A stretch of DNA of 64,000 nucleotides from an uncultured Eubacteriales bacterium. Lineage in GTDB: Bacteria; Bacillota; Clostridia; Oscillospirales; CAG-272. The stretch lies in the NCBI GenBank assembly GCA_905187695.1, contig CAJJIY010000001.1, forward strand, positions 74,205-138,204, in the 5' to 3' direction. Shown here piece after piece: positions 50,638-58,972 of this stretch. The first letter of the stretch is position 1. Each line of letters begins with the position of its first letter. Below the pieces are notes generated by a model. The model worked only from the letters and a program-made list of their open reading frames with translations, was not told the DNA's origin and made no database searches. A program made the position numbers and the translations under genes.

Positions 50638-51888
50638 TTAGGCATCCACAACATCAATCTTCACGGCGCTGACACCGGCAAGATCCTTGGCGGAAACCTC
50701 AACCCGTTCCATTTCGCCGGGGTTGATCTTAATCAGCTTCTTTGTGGACAGGAGCTTATCATCCGCGTAAACATTCAGAATCACATTTTTGCGGGGAGCG
50801 GCGGCGCGGAAGAAGAGCGCCGCGGGCGCATCCGGGCACAGACGCTGCGGGCAGATATACCGGACATTGTTGCCGGGCACCGTGGGAATTTCCTTCTCGT
50901 TTTTGGGAAGCGTTCCGGCAGCGTACTGCGCGGCATAGGCACCGGCGCGAAGGCTCTCTTCAGTCACATTGTCAACCAGGTCGTTGACATGAACCACATT
51001 GCCGCAGGCAAAGACATACGGCTTGTTGGTCTGCATGAACTGGTTCACTTCCGGACCGCTGGTGACGCGGTTCATCTTGATGCCGGCCTCTTTGCTCAGC
51101 TCGTTTTCCGGAATCAGGCCGCAGGACAGAAGCAGCGTGTCGCATTCGTAGAGCTGTTCGGTACCGGCAATCGGCTTTTTGGTAGCGGGATCAACCTGTG
51201 CGATCACCACGCCCTCCACGCGCTTGTTGCCCTTGATCTCCACAATGGTGTGGCTCAGGAGAAGCGGAATACCGAAGTCCTCCAGGCACTGCACACGGTT
51301 CCGGGTCAGGCCGGCGGTATAATCCATGATTTCAGCCACCGCCAGCACTTTTGCGCCTTCCAGCGTCATCCGGCGGGCCATGATCATGCCGATATCGCCC
51401 GAACCGAGAATGACCACACGGCGACCCACCATCATATTCTGACGGTTGATAAGCCGCTGTGCCGCACCGGCGGTATAAACGCCTGCCGGACGCGTGCCGG
51501 GGGTCATGATGGCACCGCGGGTACGCTCACGGCAACCCATGGCCAGCACAATGCTCTTACCCTTTGCCACAAACAATCCGTCCTTGGGGTTGATGCCGAC
51601 CACCTGATGGTCGCCGACTTCCAACACCATGGTGTCAAGCTTGTATTCAACGCCCTTTTCAATGGCTTCTTTGATGTAGCGGCGCGCGTATTCGGGGCCG
51701 GTCAGTTCTTCGTTGAAATGCTTCAGGCCGAATCCGGGGTGAATGCACTGCTCCAGAATACCGCCCAGGCTGATATCGCGCTCTACAATCAATACATCTT
51801 TCGCGCCGGCATCTTTTGCGCCGACTGCGGCAGCAAGACCCGCAGGGCCGCCGCCGACAACGATTACATCATATAATTTCTCGCCCAT
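50638..51888 (-). CDS. NAD(P)/FAD-dependent oxidoreductase (GlpB/HcnB-like)
   Basis: Flavoprotein of 416 aa. The FAD-binding N-terminus is YDVIVVGGGPAGLAAAVGAKDAG, with LGGILEQCIHPGFGL close after; a second nucleotide site lies in RRVVILGSGDIGMIMARR near 160, and FACGNVVHVNDLVDNVTEES closes the FAD site. It likely passes electrons between the GlpA-like dehydrogenase upstream and an acceptor. I used the ATG at 51888; an ATG at 51900 is also possible and neither has a strong ribosome-binding site. Confidence 0.88.
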   Translation of the reverse strand: MGEKLYDVIVVGGGPAGLAAAVGAKDAGAKDVLIVERDISLGGILEQCIHPGFGLKHFNEELTGPEYARRYIKEAIEKGVEYKLDTMVLEVGDHQVVGINPKDGLFVAKGKSIVLAMGCRERTRGAIMTPGTRPAGVYTAGAAQRLINRQNMMVGRRVVILGSGDIGMIMARRMTLEGAKVLAVAEIMDYTAGLTRNRVQCLEDFGIPLLLSHTIVEIKGNKRVEGVVIAQVDPATKKPIAGTEQLYECDTLLLSCGLIPENELSKEAGIKMNRVTSGPEVNQFMQTNKPYVFACGNVVHVNDLVDNVTEESLRAGAYAAQYAAGTLPKNEKEIPTVPGNNVRYICPQRLCPDAPAALFFRAAAPRKNVILNVYADDKLLSTKKLIKINPGEMERVEVSAKDLAGVSAVKIDVVDA

Positions 51889-51923
51889 TGTTCGTTCCAT
51901 GCCTTTCTTTTAATATGTGTGGC

Positions 51924-53363
51924 TTATCTGACTTTTCCCTTGATCATTTCGGAACCGGGATCGTTCTTGCAAACCTCTTCGGCAGGGATGCCCAACTCTC
52001 TGGCCAGGATTTCAATCACTCTGGGTCCGCAGAAACCACCCTGGCAACGACCCATACCGGCGCGGACGCGGCGTTTGACGCCGTCCACAGAATGGGCGCC
52101 CAATGTGCGATGAATCGCATCGCAGATCTGGCCCTCGGTCACGGTCTCGCAACGGCAGATGACATTGCCGTAACGGGGATCCTTCTTCACCAGCTCGGCT
52201 CTTTCTTCCTGCGTCATGTCGCAGAAACGGGGCGTGCCGTGACGGATCGGGTTGAAGTCGGTCTTGAACTCGGCCTTCATACCGGCCTCCAGCATCATGT
52301 CCACCGTCTTCTTGGCGATGGCCACCGAACCGGTCAGACCCGTGGAACGAACGCCGGAAATGTTGACATAACCCTTCAGATCATCATAAAGGTCAATGTG
52401 CAGACCTTCAGGGTTGCGCTGTGCGCGCAGACCGCAGTACTGCGTGATGGTGTCGCGGATGTTGACATTCGGGATCATCTTGCGGACATCGTTGGCAATG
52501 CTCTCCAGCCCTTCGGCATTGGTGCTCTTGTCGGTCTTGTCCAGCAGGTCCTCCGCAGTCGGGCCGACCAGCATATTGCCGTGCATGGTGGGGCACATCA
52601 GTTTGCCCTTTGTGACTTTGGTCGGGATCGGCAGTACGATCATGCCAACCTGGCAGGAAGTCTTTTTGTCCAGAATGTAGAACTGACCCTTACGGGGCGT
52701 GACATAATAATCATTTTTCCCGACATAAGAAGCAATCTCATCGCAGTAAAGGCCGGCAGCGTTGATGACATACTTGGTTTCAATGTCGCCCTTGTCCGTC
52801 TTGACCGTGGTCACGGCGCCGTCTTTGGTTTCAATGCCGGTCACCTTGGTGCCAAGAAGAAAATGCGCGCCGTTATCGGCTGCGTTCTCAGCCAGTGCGA
52901 TGACCAGCAGGAACGGATCGATAATGCTTTCACGGGGAATATACAGGCCGCCCTTGACCTCAGGGTTCAGGTTCGGCTCCATCTTCAGCAGTTCCTCGCC
53001 GGTCTTGTACTCCACATCGTACACACGGTTCATCATGGCCTTGTGCTTGAGCGCGGGGAGTTTTTCAAACTGCTCCTCGGTAAAAGCGGGCAGAATCGCG
53101 CCGATTCTCTTGAAAGGAATATCAAGGTCGGCGGTCAACTTGTCATACATGGGGTTCGCCGCCACGACCAGTTCACTTTCCAGTGTGCCGGGCGCTGCGT
53201 CATAACCGGTATGGATGATCGCGCTGTTGGACTTGGAGCTGTCGCCGCCGATATCTTCGTTCTTTTCGACAACGGTAACATCCAGTTTGTACTTGGACAG
53301 TTCGCGGGCAAGAGCACTGCCGACAGCGCCTGCGCCAATGATGACAACATCTGTCTTTTTCAT
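51924..53363 (-). CDS. GlpA/LhgO-like FAD-dependent dehydrogenase with C-terminal [2Fe-2S] domain
   Basis: Flavoprotein of 479 aa, likely an anaerobic glycerol-3-phosphate or 2-hydroxyacid dehydrogenase. DAO-type FAD motif VVIIGAGAVGSALARELS starts at residue 5, then GGDSSKSNSAIIHTGYDA, and YVINAAGLYCDEIA. The C-terminus is a BFD-like domain with cysteines in VICRCETVTEGQI and GRCQGGFCGPRV. It is the first gene of the three-gene redox unit, whose make-up recalls GlpABC without the membrane subunit. No glycerol kinase or facilitator lies nearby, so the substrate is uncertain. Confidence 0.88.
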   Translation of the reverse strand: MKKTDVVIIGAGAVGSALARELSKYKLDVTVVEKNEDIGGDSSKSNSAIIHTGYDAAPGTLESELVVAANPMYDKLTADLDIPFKRIGAILPAFTEEQFEKLPALKHKAMMNRVYDVEYKTGEELLKMEPNLNPEVKGGLYIPRESIIDPFLLVIALAENAADNGAHFLLGTKVTGIETKDGAVTTVKTDKGDIETKYVINAAGLYCDEIASYVGKNDYYVTPRKGQFYILDKKTSCQVGMIVLPIPTKVTKGKLMCPTMHGNMLVGPTAEDLLDKTDKSTNAEGLESIANDVRKMIPNVNIRDTITQYCGLRAQRNPEGLHIDLYDDLKGYVNISGVRSTGLTGSVAIAKKTVDMMLEAGMKAEFKTDFNPIRHGTPRFCDMTQEERAELVKKDPRYGNVICRCETVTEGQICDAIHRTLGAHSVDGVKRRVRAGMGRCQGGFCGPRVIEILARELGIPAEEVCKNDPGSEMIKGKVR

Positions 53364-53463
53364 ACGGAATCTTCCCTTCCTAATATTAAGCGCTGTCCCT
53401 TTGGGCATCGCTTTCAATTAAGCCGCCGCGACCGCAGAAAGGTCACGGCTTCTTCAGTTTTCT

Positions 53464-53492
53464 ATTATGGCATATTTCTTTTCCTTTGTCAA
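53464..53492 (-). promoter_or_regulatory. Promoter of the GlpA-like redox operon
   Basis: TTGACA (53487-53492), 17 bases, CATAAT (53464-53469), read leftward. The leader of about 95 bases contains an imperfect hairpin at 53421-53452. The 342-base gap up to the divergent regulator gene (53364-53705) holds only these control elements. Confidence 0.8.
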
Positions 53493-53637
53493 GGGTTTTT
53501 CGTGAAAAACTGCATTTTCTCCAAAAAAGTCAAAAGCTTTTTCAAAACAATTCCACACCAATTCGGGCGTTTTACGCAAAAAACACGAGTTTTTCTTTAA
53601 AATGTTGCGGATTCCAGTCAAAAACAAAAAAATCATG

Positions 53638-53665
53638 TTGACTTTTTGCGAGTTTGTGCTATACT
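53638..53665 (+). promoter_or_regulatory. Promoter of the DeoR-type regulator gene
   Basis: TTGACT (53638-53643), 16 bases, TATACT (53660-53665), followed after about 30 bases by GGAGG and the ATG at 53706. Confidence 0.75.
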
Positions 53666-53684
53666 GAATGTAAAAGTGCACAAA
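53653..53684. promoter_or_regulatory. Inverted repeat, operator candidate at the DeoR-type gene
   Basis: TTTGTGC (53653-53659) and GCACAAA (53678-53684) form a perfect 7-bp inverted repeat separated by 18 bases that includes the -10 box. This placement suggests autorepression. Confidence 0.5.
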
Positions 53685-53705
53685 TCATTTGAACGGAGGC
53701 AATCA

Positions 53706-54518
53706 ATGCTCACTTCGGAACGGCAAAGAATGATCAAAGAAATGGCCCTGCAAAACGGAGAGGTCACTATTTCGGATCTGGCACAGCGTTTTTCGGTTTC
53801 CATTGAAACGGTACGGCGCGATATCAACATTCTCTCGGAAAAAAATCTGCTCCGGAAAGTGCGCGGCGGCGCGGTACCGATCCAGTTCCCCGTCCGCGAA
53901 GACGCCTATGACATCCGTTACCGGCGGAACCAGGCCGGAAAATTTGCCATCGGAGAGTATATCGCGGAAAATCTGATTGAAGACAATGACAGTATCGCGC
54001 TCTCCAGCGGCAGCACCATGGAGGTGCTGGCCAGCGTCATCACGGGCCGCAATCTGCTCATTGTCACCAATTCCATCAATATCGCGGATATTCTGCAAAA
54101 CCGCATCCGGCAGAACGCGCTGTCGGGCGAGGTCATCATGCTGGGCGGTGTCATCCGGGCGGACGAGCACTACACCGGCGGCACCATCGCGGTGGAAATG
54201 CTTAAAAAATTCACTTTCAACAAGGCTTTTCTCGGGGTATCGGCTGTCAGCGGGCGCGACCTCATGGCTTCCAACATTGAAGAGGGCATCATCATGTCCA
54301 CCATGATCGACCACGCGCGCAGTTGCTTTGTGGCGGCGGACGCCAGTAAATTCGATATCCGTTCCACCTACACCTTTGCGGATCTGGCGGAGATCGACGG
54401 CATTGTGACCGAAGAAGGCGCCGAACTTTCCGAGGAGACCTATTCTCTGCTGGAAGCCACCAATGTTCGGCACTTCCGCGCGCCGGTCGTTACGATAAAT
54501 CAGGCGGAAAAAGCATAA
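53706..54518 (+). CDS. DeoR/GlpR family transcriptional regulator
   Basis: Repressor of 270 aa. The N-terminal winged helix (SERQRMIKEMALQNGEVTISDLAQRF and SVSIETVRRDINIL) is the DeoR signature, followed by LRKVRGGAV. The C-terminal sugar-phosphate-binding domain shows SIALSSGSTMEVLA, IVTNSINIADIL, MLGGVIR, and VAADASKFDI. Effectors of this family are phosphorylated sugars or glycerol 3-phosphate. The frame is open 20 codons upstream, but the ATG at 53706 has GGAGG upstream. It is divergent from the GlpA-like operon and likely controls it. Confidence 0.92.
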   Translation: MLTSERQRMIKEMALQNGEVTISDLAQRFSVSIETVRRDINILSEKNLLRKVRGGAVPIQFPVREDAYDIRYRRNQAGKFAIGEYIAENLIEDNDSIALSSGSTMEVLASVITGRNLLIVTNSINIADILQNRIRQNALSGEVIMLGGVIRADEHYTGGTIAVEMLKKFTFNKAFLGVSAVSGRDLMASNIEEGIIMSTMIDHARSCFVAADASKFDIRSTYTFADLAEIDGIVTEEGAELSEETYSLLEATNVRHFRAPVVTINQAEKA

Positions 54519-54543
54519 ATCTTCCGAAAATGCGGAAAACCTA

Positions 54544-54571
54544 TTGCATTTTTCCGTTTCCGTGATATAAT
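54544..54571 (+). promoter_or_regulatory. Promoter of the pheST operon
   Basis: TTGCAT (54544-54549), 16 bases, TATAAT (54566-54571), directly upstream of the T-box leader. Confidence 0.78.
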
Positions 54572-54577
54572 GATAGT

Positions 54578-54826
54578 GTTAAACGCTGTGATGAAGTTGT
54601 CTATCCCGTGAAAAGCACCAAAGAGAGGCCGCCATTGGCTGAAAGCGGCTGTGCGGGCGGGGGAGGCTTTCGCTTCGGAGCGGATCCGGTGAATGTTTCG
54701 GTAGCCGGGTACGGCACGCCGCCGTTAGCGGCTTTGAGTGTTGGCCGCTGGCCTTCAATTCGGGTGGTACCGCGAGCGAGTTTTCGCCTCGTCCTGATTT
54801 TTCGGGGCGGGGCTTTCTTTTTCCCG
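54578..54826 (+). ncRNA. T-box riboswitch (tRNA-Phe type) upstream of pheST
   Basis: The diagnostic T-box sequence AATTCGGGTGGTACCGCG is at 54757-54774. Its TGGT would pair with the tRNA 3' end NCCA with discriminator A, as in tRNA-Phe. Upstream lies a stem I region with AAGAGAGG and CTGAAAG motifs. Hand folding pairs CACC (54616-54619) with GGTG (54688-54691) and TATCCCG with CGGGTA, leaving a loop that contains a TTC (Phe) triplet at 54697-54699, the likely specifier. Downstream comes an intrinsic terminator (54786-54822, stem GCCTCGTCC/GGGGCGGGGC with two G-U pairs, then T-run). Uncharged tRNA-Phe should favour read-through into pheS. This accounts for the 350-base gene-free stretch. Confidence 0.92.
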
Positions 54827-54868
54827 CTCTTCATTTCAATCCTGTCAGACTAAAGAAAGGAAAATAAC

Positions 54869-55882
54869 ATGGAAGAATTACTGGAAAAAATCAAAGCCGC
54901 GGCGCTGTTGGAACTGGCGCGCTCGGATGCGGATCTGGAGTCGCTTCGTGTCCGCTTTCTCGGAAAGAAAGGCGAACTCACGGCCGTTCTGCGCGGCATG
55001 GGCGCACTCAGTGCCGAAGAACGGCCGCGGATGGGGCAACTGGCCAACGATGTCCGCGCCGCCATTGAAGCGGCCATTGCCGTGAGAGGCGCCGAACTGA
55101 AAGAAAGAATGCTTCAAAAACGCCTTACGGAAGAAAAACTGGATGTGACTATGCCCGGCGAAGCTCCCCGGATGGGGCACCGCCATCCCCTCAACCGCGT
55201 TCAGCGCGAAATGGAGGAGATCTTCATCGGCATGGGCTTTCAGATCGCCGAAGGGCCCGAGGTCGAATACGACTATTATAACTTCCAGGCTCTGAACATC
55301 CCGAAGAATCACCCCGCGCGCGATACGCAGGATACTTTCTATATCACCGATAACATCCTGCTCCGCTCCCAGACCTCCCCGGTTCAGGTGCGGGTCATGG
55401 AAAAGCAAAAACCGCCGATTCGGGTCATTTCCCCCGGGCGCGTCTACCGTTCCGATGCGCTGGATGCCACGCACTCCCCGCTCTTCCATCAGATGGAGGG
55501 ACTGGTGGTGGACAAGGGCATCACTATGAGCGATTTGAAAGGAACGCTGGAGACCTTCGCCAAAAAAATGTTCGGCGAGAACACCAAAATCCGCTTCCGC
55601 CCGCATCACTTCCCCTTCACCGAGCCGTCCGCCGAAGTGGATGTCTCCTGCTTTGCCTGCGGCGGCAAAGGCTGCCGCATCTGCAAGGGCGAAGGGTGGA
55701 TCGAAATTCTCGGTGCCGGCATGGTGCATCCTTTTGTGCTGTCCAACTGTGGCATTGATCCGGAGATTTACAGCGGTTTCGCTTTCGGCATGGGCATTGA
55801 GCGCGTGGCCATGAAGCATTACGGCATTGACGACATCCGCCTCTTCTATGAAAATGACGAGCGGTTCCTCAAGCAGTTCTGA
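54869..55882 (+). CDS. pheS: Phenylalanine--tRNA ligase subunit alpha
   Basis: Catalytic subunit (337 aa) of the alpha2-beta2 enzyme that charges tRNA-Phe. It has an N-terminal coiled coil for tRNA contact and the class II core: motif 1 in HPLNRVQREMEEIFIGMGF, motif 2 in FRPHHFPFTEPSAEVD, motif 3 in GFAFGMGIERVAM. A Cys-rich insertion (CFACGGKGCRIC) is typical of bacterial PheS of this group. It begins the operon under T-box control. Confidence 0.98.
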   Translation: MEELLEKIKAAALLELARSDADLESLRVRFLGKKGELTAVLRGMGALSAEERPRMGQLANDVRAAIEAAIAVRGAELKERMLQKRLTEEKLDVTMPGEAPRMGHRHPLNRVQREMEEIFIGMGFQIAEGPEVEYDYYNFQALNIPKNHPARDTQDTFYITDNILLRSQTSPVQVRVMEKQKPPIRVISPGRVYRSDALDATHSPLFHQMEGLVVDKGITMSDLKGTLETFAKKMFGENTKIRFRPHHFPFTEPSAEVDVSCFACGGKGCRICKGEGWIEILGAGMVHPFVLSNCGIDPEIYSGFAFGMGIERVAMKHYGIDDIRLFYENDERFLKQF

Positions 55883-55895
55883 AAGGAGTTAGACC

Positions 55896-58295
55896 ATGAA
55901 TCTTTCCATGAAGTGGCTCTCTGATTTCGTAGATGTCAGAGATATTGATATTAAAGACTATTGCGACCGGATGACCCTGACCGGCTCCAAGGTCGAGGGT
56001 TATGAAAAAGACGGCGCCGAAATTGAAAATGTCGTGGTAGCGCGCATCAAAAAGATTGAAAAGCACCCCGACAGCGACCATCTGCAGATCTGCCAGATGG
56101 ATGTGGGCACCGGCACCGATGTACAGATTGTGACCGGCGCGCAGAACATTTTCGAGGGCGCGCTGGTTCCCGCCGCACTGCCCGTGGCGCATCTGCCCGG
56201 CGGCGTGGTCATCAAATCCGGCAAACTGCGAGGCGTGCCCTCGGACGGCATGCTCTGTTCCATGGGTGAACTGGGCCTTAGCGTGCACGAATGTCCCGGA
56301 AAAGAAGAAAACGGCATCCTCATTCTGGATGAGGACTGCGCCGACAAGATCGGCACCGACATCCGGAAAGTACTCCTGATGGACGACACGAGCGTGGAAT
56401 TCGAGATCACCTCCAACCGCCCGGACTGCCTTTCGATCATCGGCCTGGCACGGGAAACCGCGGCTTCCTTTGACCGCGAACTGCATCTTCCGATTCCGCA
56501 TGTAAAAGGCGCGGGAGACGGCGACAGGATCGGCAATTATCTTTCGGTCTGGATCGATGCGCCGGATCTTTGCCCGCGCTATGCCGCCAAAGTAATCAAA
56601 AATGTCCGGATCGCCCCCTCCCCCCTGTGGCTCCGGATGCGTCTGCGTGCCTGCGGCGTCCGTCCGATCAACAATATCGTGGACATTACCAACTATGTCA
56701 TGCTGGAATACGGCCAACCGATGCACGCTTTTGATTACGCTTCTCTTTCCGGCTCCGAGATCCATGTGCGCCGTGCCCGGAACGGAGAAAAATTCAAATC
56801 GCTGGACAACATCGACCACATTCTGGACGATACCATGCTGGTGATTGCCGACCGTGAAAAAGCCTGTGCGCTGGCCGGCGTCATGGGCGGTGCAAACAGC
56901 GAAATTCTGGATTCCACCCGGACCGTTGTTTTTGAAAGCGCCTGCTTTGCCGGCCCGAATGTGCGTGTGACGGCCAAGAAAAACGGTATGCGGACCGAAT
57001 CCTCCGGCCGCTTCGAAAAAGGTCTTGATCCCGAAAACTGCTACGGCGCATTGCTTCGCGCCTGCGAATTGGTCGAAATGTTGGACGCCGGCGATGTGGT
57101 GGACGGCATGATCGACCTGTACCCCGGTAAGGCCGAACCGGTCACGCTTCCCTTCGAGCCCACGCGCTATAACGCTTTCCTTGGCACCGACATTGAAGAA
57201 AATCGGATGATCGCTTATCTTGAAAAACTGGACTGTAAGGTCAGCAACGGAAAAATTGCCGTTCCTTCGTTCAGAAACGATCTCCGTTGCATGAACGACA
57301 TTGCCGAGGAAATCCTCCGGATGGACGGTTATGACAAAATCCGCTCCACCCGCATCTGCGCTAGCACGACCGAGGGCGGCCGGACGCCGCGCCAGTCCTT
57401 TGCCATGGATCTGGAAAACGCGCTGATCGGTATGGGACTGGACGAAATCCAGACCTTCTCCTTCATTTCCCCGAAATATTACGATAAAATCCGGATGCCC
57501 GCAGACAGTCTGCTCCGGCGCTCGGTGGTCATCTCCAATCCGTTGGGTGAAGACACCAGCGTCATGCGGACCACCATGCTTCCCTCCATGATGGAAGTAA
57601 TCGCCCGCAACCTCAATTTCTCCAATGAAAATGTGCGGCTCTTTGAACTGGGCTCCACCTATCTGCCCAACGAAAATCCCGCGCTTCTCCCCGAAGAGGG
57701 CCGCGTGCTCTCCATCGGAATGTACGGCGATGCAGATTTCTACACGCTCAAGGGCGTCATTGAAAATCTTCTTTCGCTCTCCGCAGTCAGCGGCGTCACT
57801 TACGAGGCCGCGCAGGACAACCCCGCCTATCACCCCGGCCGTTGCGCGCGCGTCCTGACCGGGGACGGAAAAGTGCTCGGCATTTTCGGTCAGGTTCACC
57901 CGTTGGTCGGCGCAAATTACGGCGTGACCGTGCCGGTCTTTGTAGCGGAAATCGATTTCCTCGCGCTCTTCGCGGCCTACAACCCCGCCAAGGTTTACCG
58001 TCATCTCCCCCGCTTCCCCGCCATCACCCGCGATTTTTCCTTTGTCTGCGATGAATCGTTGGAGGTCGGAAAGATCGAGGCGGTCATGGCCAAGGCCGGC
58101 GGAAAACTGGTGGAAAACATCCGTGTGTTTGATATTTACCGCGGCGCACAGGTCGGCGAAGGCAAAAAATCGGTTTCGCTGCGCATGACGCTGCGTGCCG
58201 AGGATCACACCATGACGGTGGATGACGCCGAAAAAGTGACCAAAAAAGTGCTCTTCCTCCTTGAGAAGGAGCTAGGGCTGACGCTTCGCGCCTGA
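55896..58295 (+). CDS. pheT: Phenylalanine--tRNA ligase subunit beta
   Basis: Structural and editing subunit of 799 aa. In order: the N-terminal swapped domain, EMAP II-like tRNA-binding domain (VVVARIKKIEKHPDSDHLQICQMDVG), B3/B4 editing domain with SNRPDCLSIIGLARE, B5 domain, catalytic-like core (GLDEIQTFSFISP) and the C-terminal ferredoxin-fold anticodon-binding domain (YRHLPRFPAITRDFSFV). It starts 13 bases after pheS with AAAGGAG upstream. The length is normal. Confidence 0.98.
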   Translation: MNLSMKWLSDFVDVRDIDIKDYCDRMTLTGSKVEGYEKDGAEIENVVVARIKKIEKHPDSDHLQICQMDVGTGTDVQIVTGAQNIFEGALVPAALPVAHLPGGVVIKSGKLRGVPSDGMLCSMGELGLSVHECPGKEENGILILDEDCADKIGTDIRKVLLMDDTSVEFEITSNRPDCLSIIGLARETAASFDRELHLPIPHVKGAGDGDRIGNYLSVWIDAPDLCPRYAAKVIKNVRIAPSPLWLRMRLRACGVRPINNIVDITNYVMLEYGQPMHAFDYASLSGSEIHVRRARNGEKFKSLDNIDHILDDTMLVIADREKACALAGVMGGANSEILDSTRTVVFESACFAGPNVRVTAKKNGMRTESSGRFEKGLDPENCYGALLRACELVEMLDAGDVVDGMIDLYPGKAEPVTLPFEPTRYNAFLGTDIEENRMIAYLEKLDCKVSNGKIAVPSFRNDLRCMNDIAEEILRMDGYDKIRSTRICASTTEGGRTPRQSFAMDLENALIGMGLDEIQTFSFISPKYYDKIRMPADSLLRRSVVISNPLGEDTSVMRTTMLPSMMEVIARNLNFSNENVRLFELGSTYLPNENPALLPEEGRVLSIGMYGDADFYTLKGVIENLLSLSAVSGVTYEAAQDNPAYHPGRCARVLTGDGKVLGIFGQVHPLVGANYGVTVPVFVAEIDFLALFAAYNPAKVYRHLPRFPAITRDFSFVCDESLEVGKIEAVMAKAGGKLVENIRVFDIYRGAQVGEGKKSVSLRMTLRAEDHTMTVDDAEKVTKKVLFLLEKELGLTLRA

Positions 58296-58299
58296 TATC

Positions 58300-58512
58300 A
58301 TGGAAAAAGAAAAAATCGCCCGCATCAACGAACTGGCGCGGCTCTCCAAAAGCCGCGCCCTGAGCGATGCGGAAAGAAAAGAGCAATCGCTCCTGCGGCA
58401 GGAATACCTGGATGAGATCAGGATCTCTTTCGGAAATACGCTGGAGCACACCGTGATCGAACGGCCGGACGGCACCCGCGTGAAACTACACAAAAAACAA
58501 GATCTCAAATAA
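58300..58512 (+). CDS. DUF896 family small protein
   Basis: Protein of 70 aa, 4 bases after pheT. It matches the DUF896 (YnzC-like) pattern: IARINELARLSKSRALSDAERKEQ, two helices with a conserved charged turn, then LRQEYLDEIR. The Bacillus member has a small helical hairpin structure and is linked to the SOS response; a defined role is lacking. Its place in the pheST-tsaE operon is ordinary for Clostridia. Confidence 0.9.
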   Translation: MEKEKIARINELARLSKSRALSDAERKEQSLLRQEYLDEIRISFGNTLEHTVIERPDGTRVKLHKKQDLK

Positions 58513-58525
58513 GAGCAGGTGCCCT

Positions 58526-58963
58526 ATGAATACCGTTTATCATACCGCCACACCGGAAGAAACCGAAAAGATCGGCTCCCTGCTGGCCAAAGAGATTCTG
58601 GAGGATGGCAACGCTCCCCGTTTTGTAGCACTTTTCGGGGATCTCGGCGTTGGTAAGACCGCATTCGTCCGCGGCGTGGCTTCGGTCATCGCGCCCGGCG
58701 CCGTCATCCGCTCCCCTACTTTCGCGCTGGTGCACGAACATCTTTCCGGCAAGATCCCGCTCTTTCATTTCGACCTCTACCGAATCACCGGAGAAGACGA
58801 CCTTTATTCCATCGGATTTGACGATTATCTTGCCCGAAAAGGTCTTTGCCTGACCGAGTGGAGTGAAAATATTGAAAGCGAACTTCCCGCGCATTATTAT
58901 CGCGTCACCATCCGGAAATGCGGAAAAGAAAACGGGCGGGAAATCACCATTTTAAAGCAATAA
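58526..58963 (+). CDS. tsaE: tRNA threonylcarbamoyladenosine biosynthesis ATPase TsaE
   Basis: Small ATPase (145 aa) of the t6A37 tRNA modification complex with TsaB and TsaD. Walker A is GDLGVGKTAF near residue 37, followed by SPTFALVHEH and the switch-like FHFDLYRI, then DDYLARKGLCLTEWSE. It is 13 bases after DUF896 and 9 bases before tsaB. TsaD is not encoded in this window. Confidence 0.96.
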   Translation: MNTVYHTATPEETEKIGSLLAKEILEDGNAPRFVALFGDLGVGKTAFVRGVASVIAPGAVIRSPTFALVHEHLSGKIPLFHFDLYRITGEDDLYSIGFDDYLARKGLCLTEWSENIESELPAHYYRVTIRKCGKENGREITILKQ

Positions 58964-58972
58964 GGGAATATT

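Noticed and set aside
50506..51876. Open frame of 456 codons on the plus strand opposite the FAD oxidoreductase
   Set aside because: Antisense artefact with no recognisable domain.
53421..53452. Hairpin in the GlpA-like leader as a known riboswitch
   Set aside because: It is imperfect and short and matches no riboswitch class that I can recognise.
51816..53600. Open frame of 594 codons on the plus strand opposite the GlpA-like gene
   Set aside because: The minus-strand flavoprotein has clear FAD and Fe-S motifs; the opposite frame is open only because of codon bias.
55869..58208. Open frame of 779 codons on the minus strand opposite pheT
   Set aside because: It is an antisense shadow of a fully conserved pheT. 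It has no family match that I recognise, no ribosome-binding site logic and a His/Gly-rich composition typical of reversed coding sequence.
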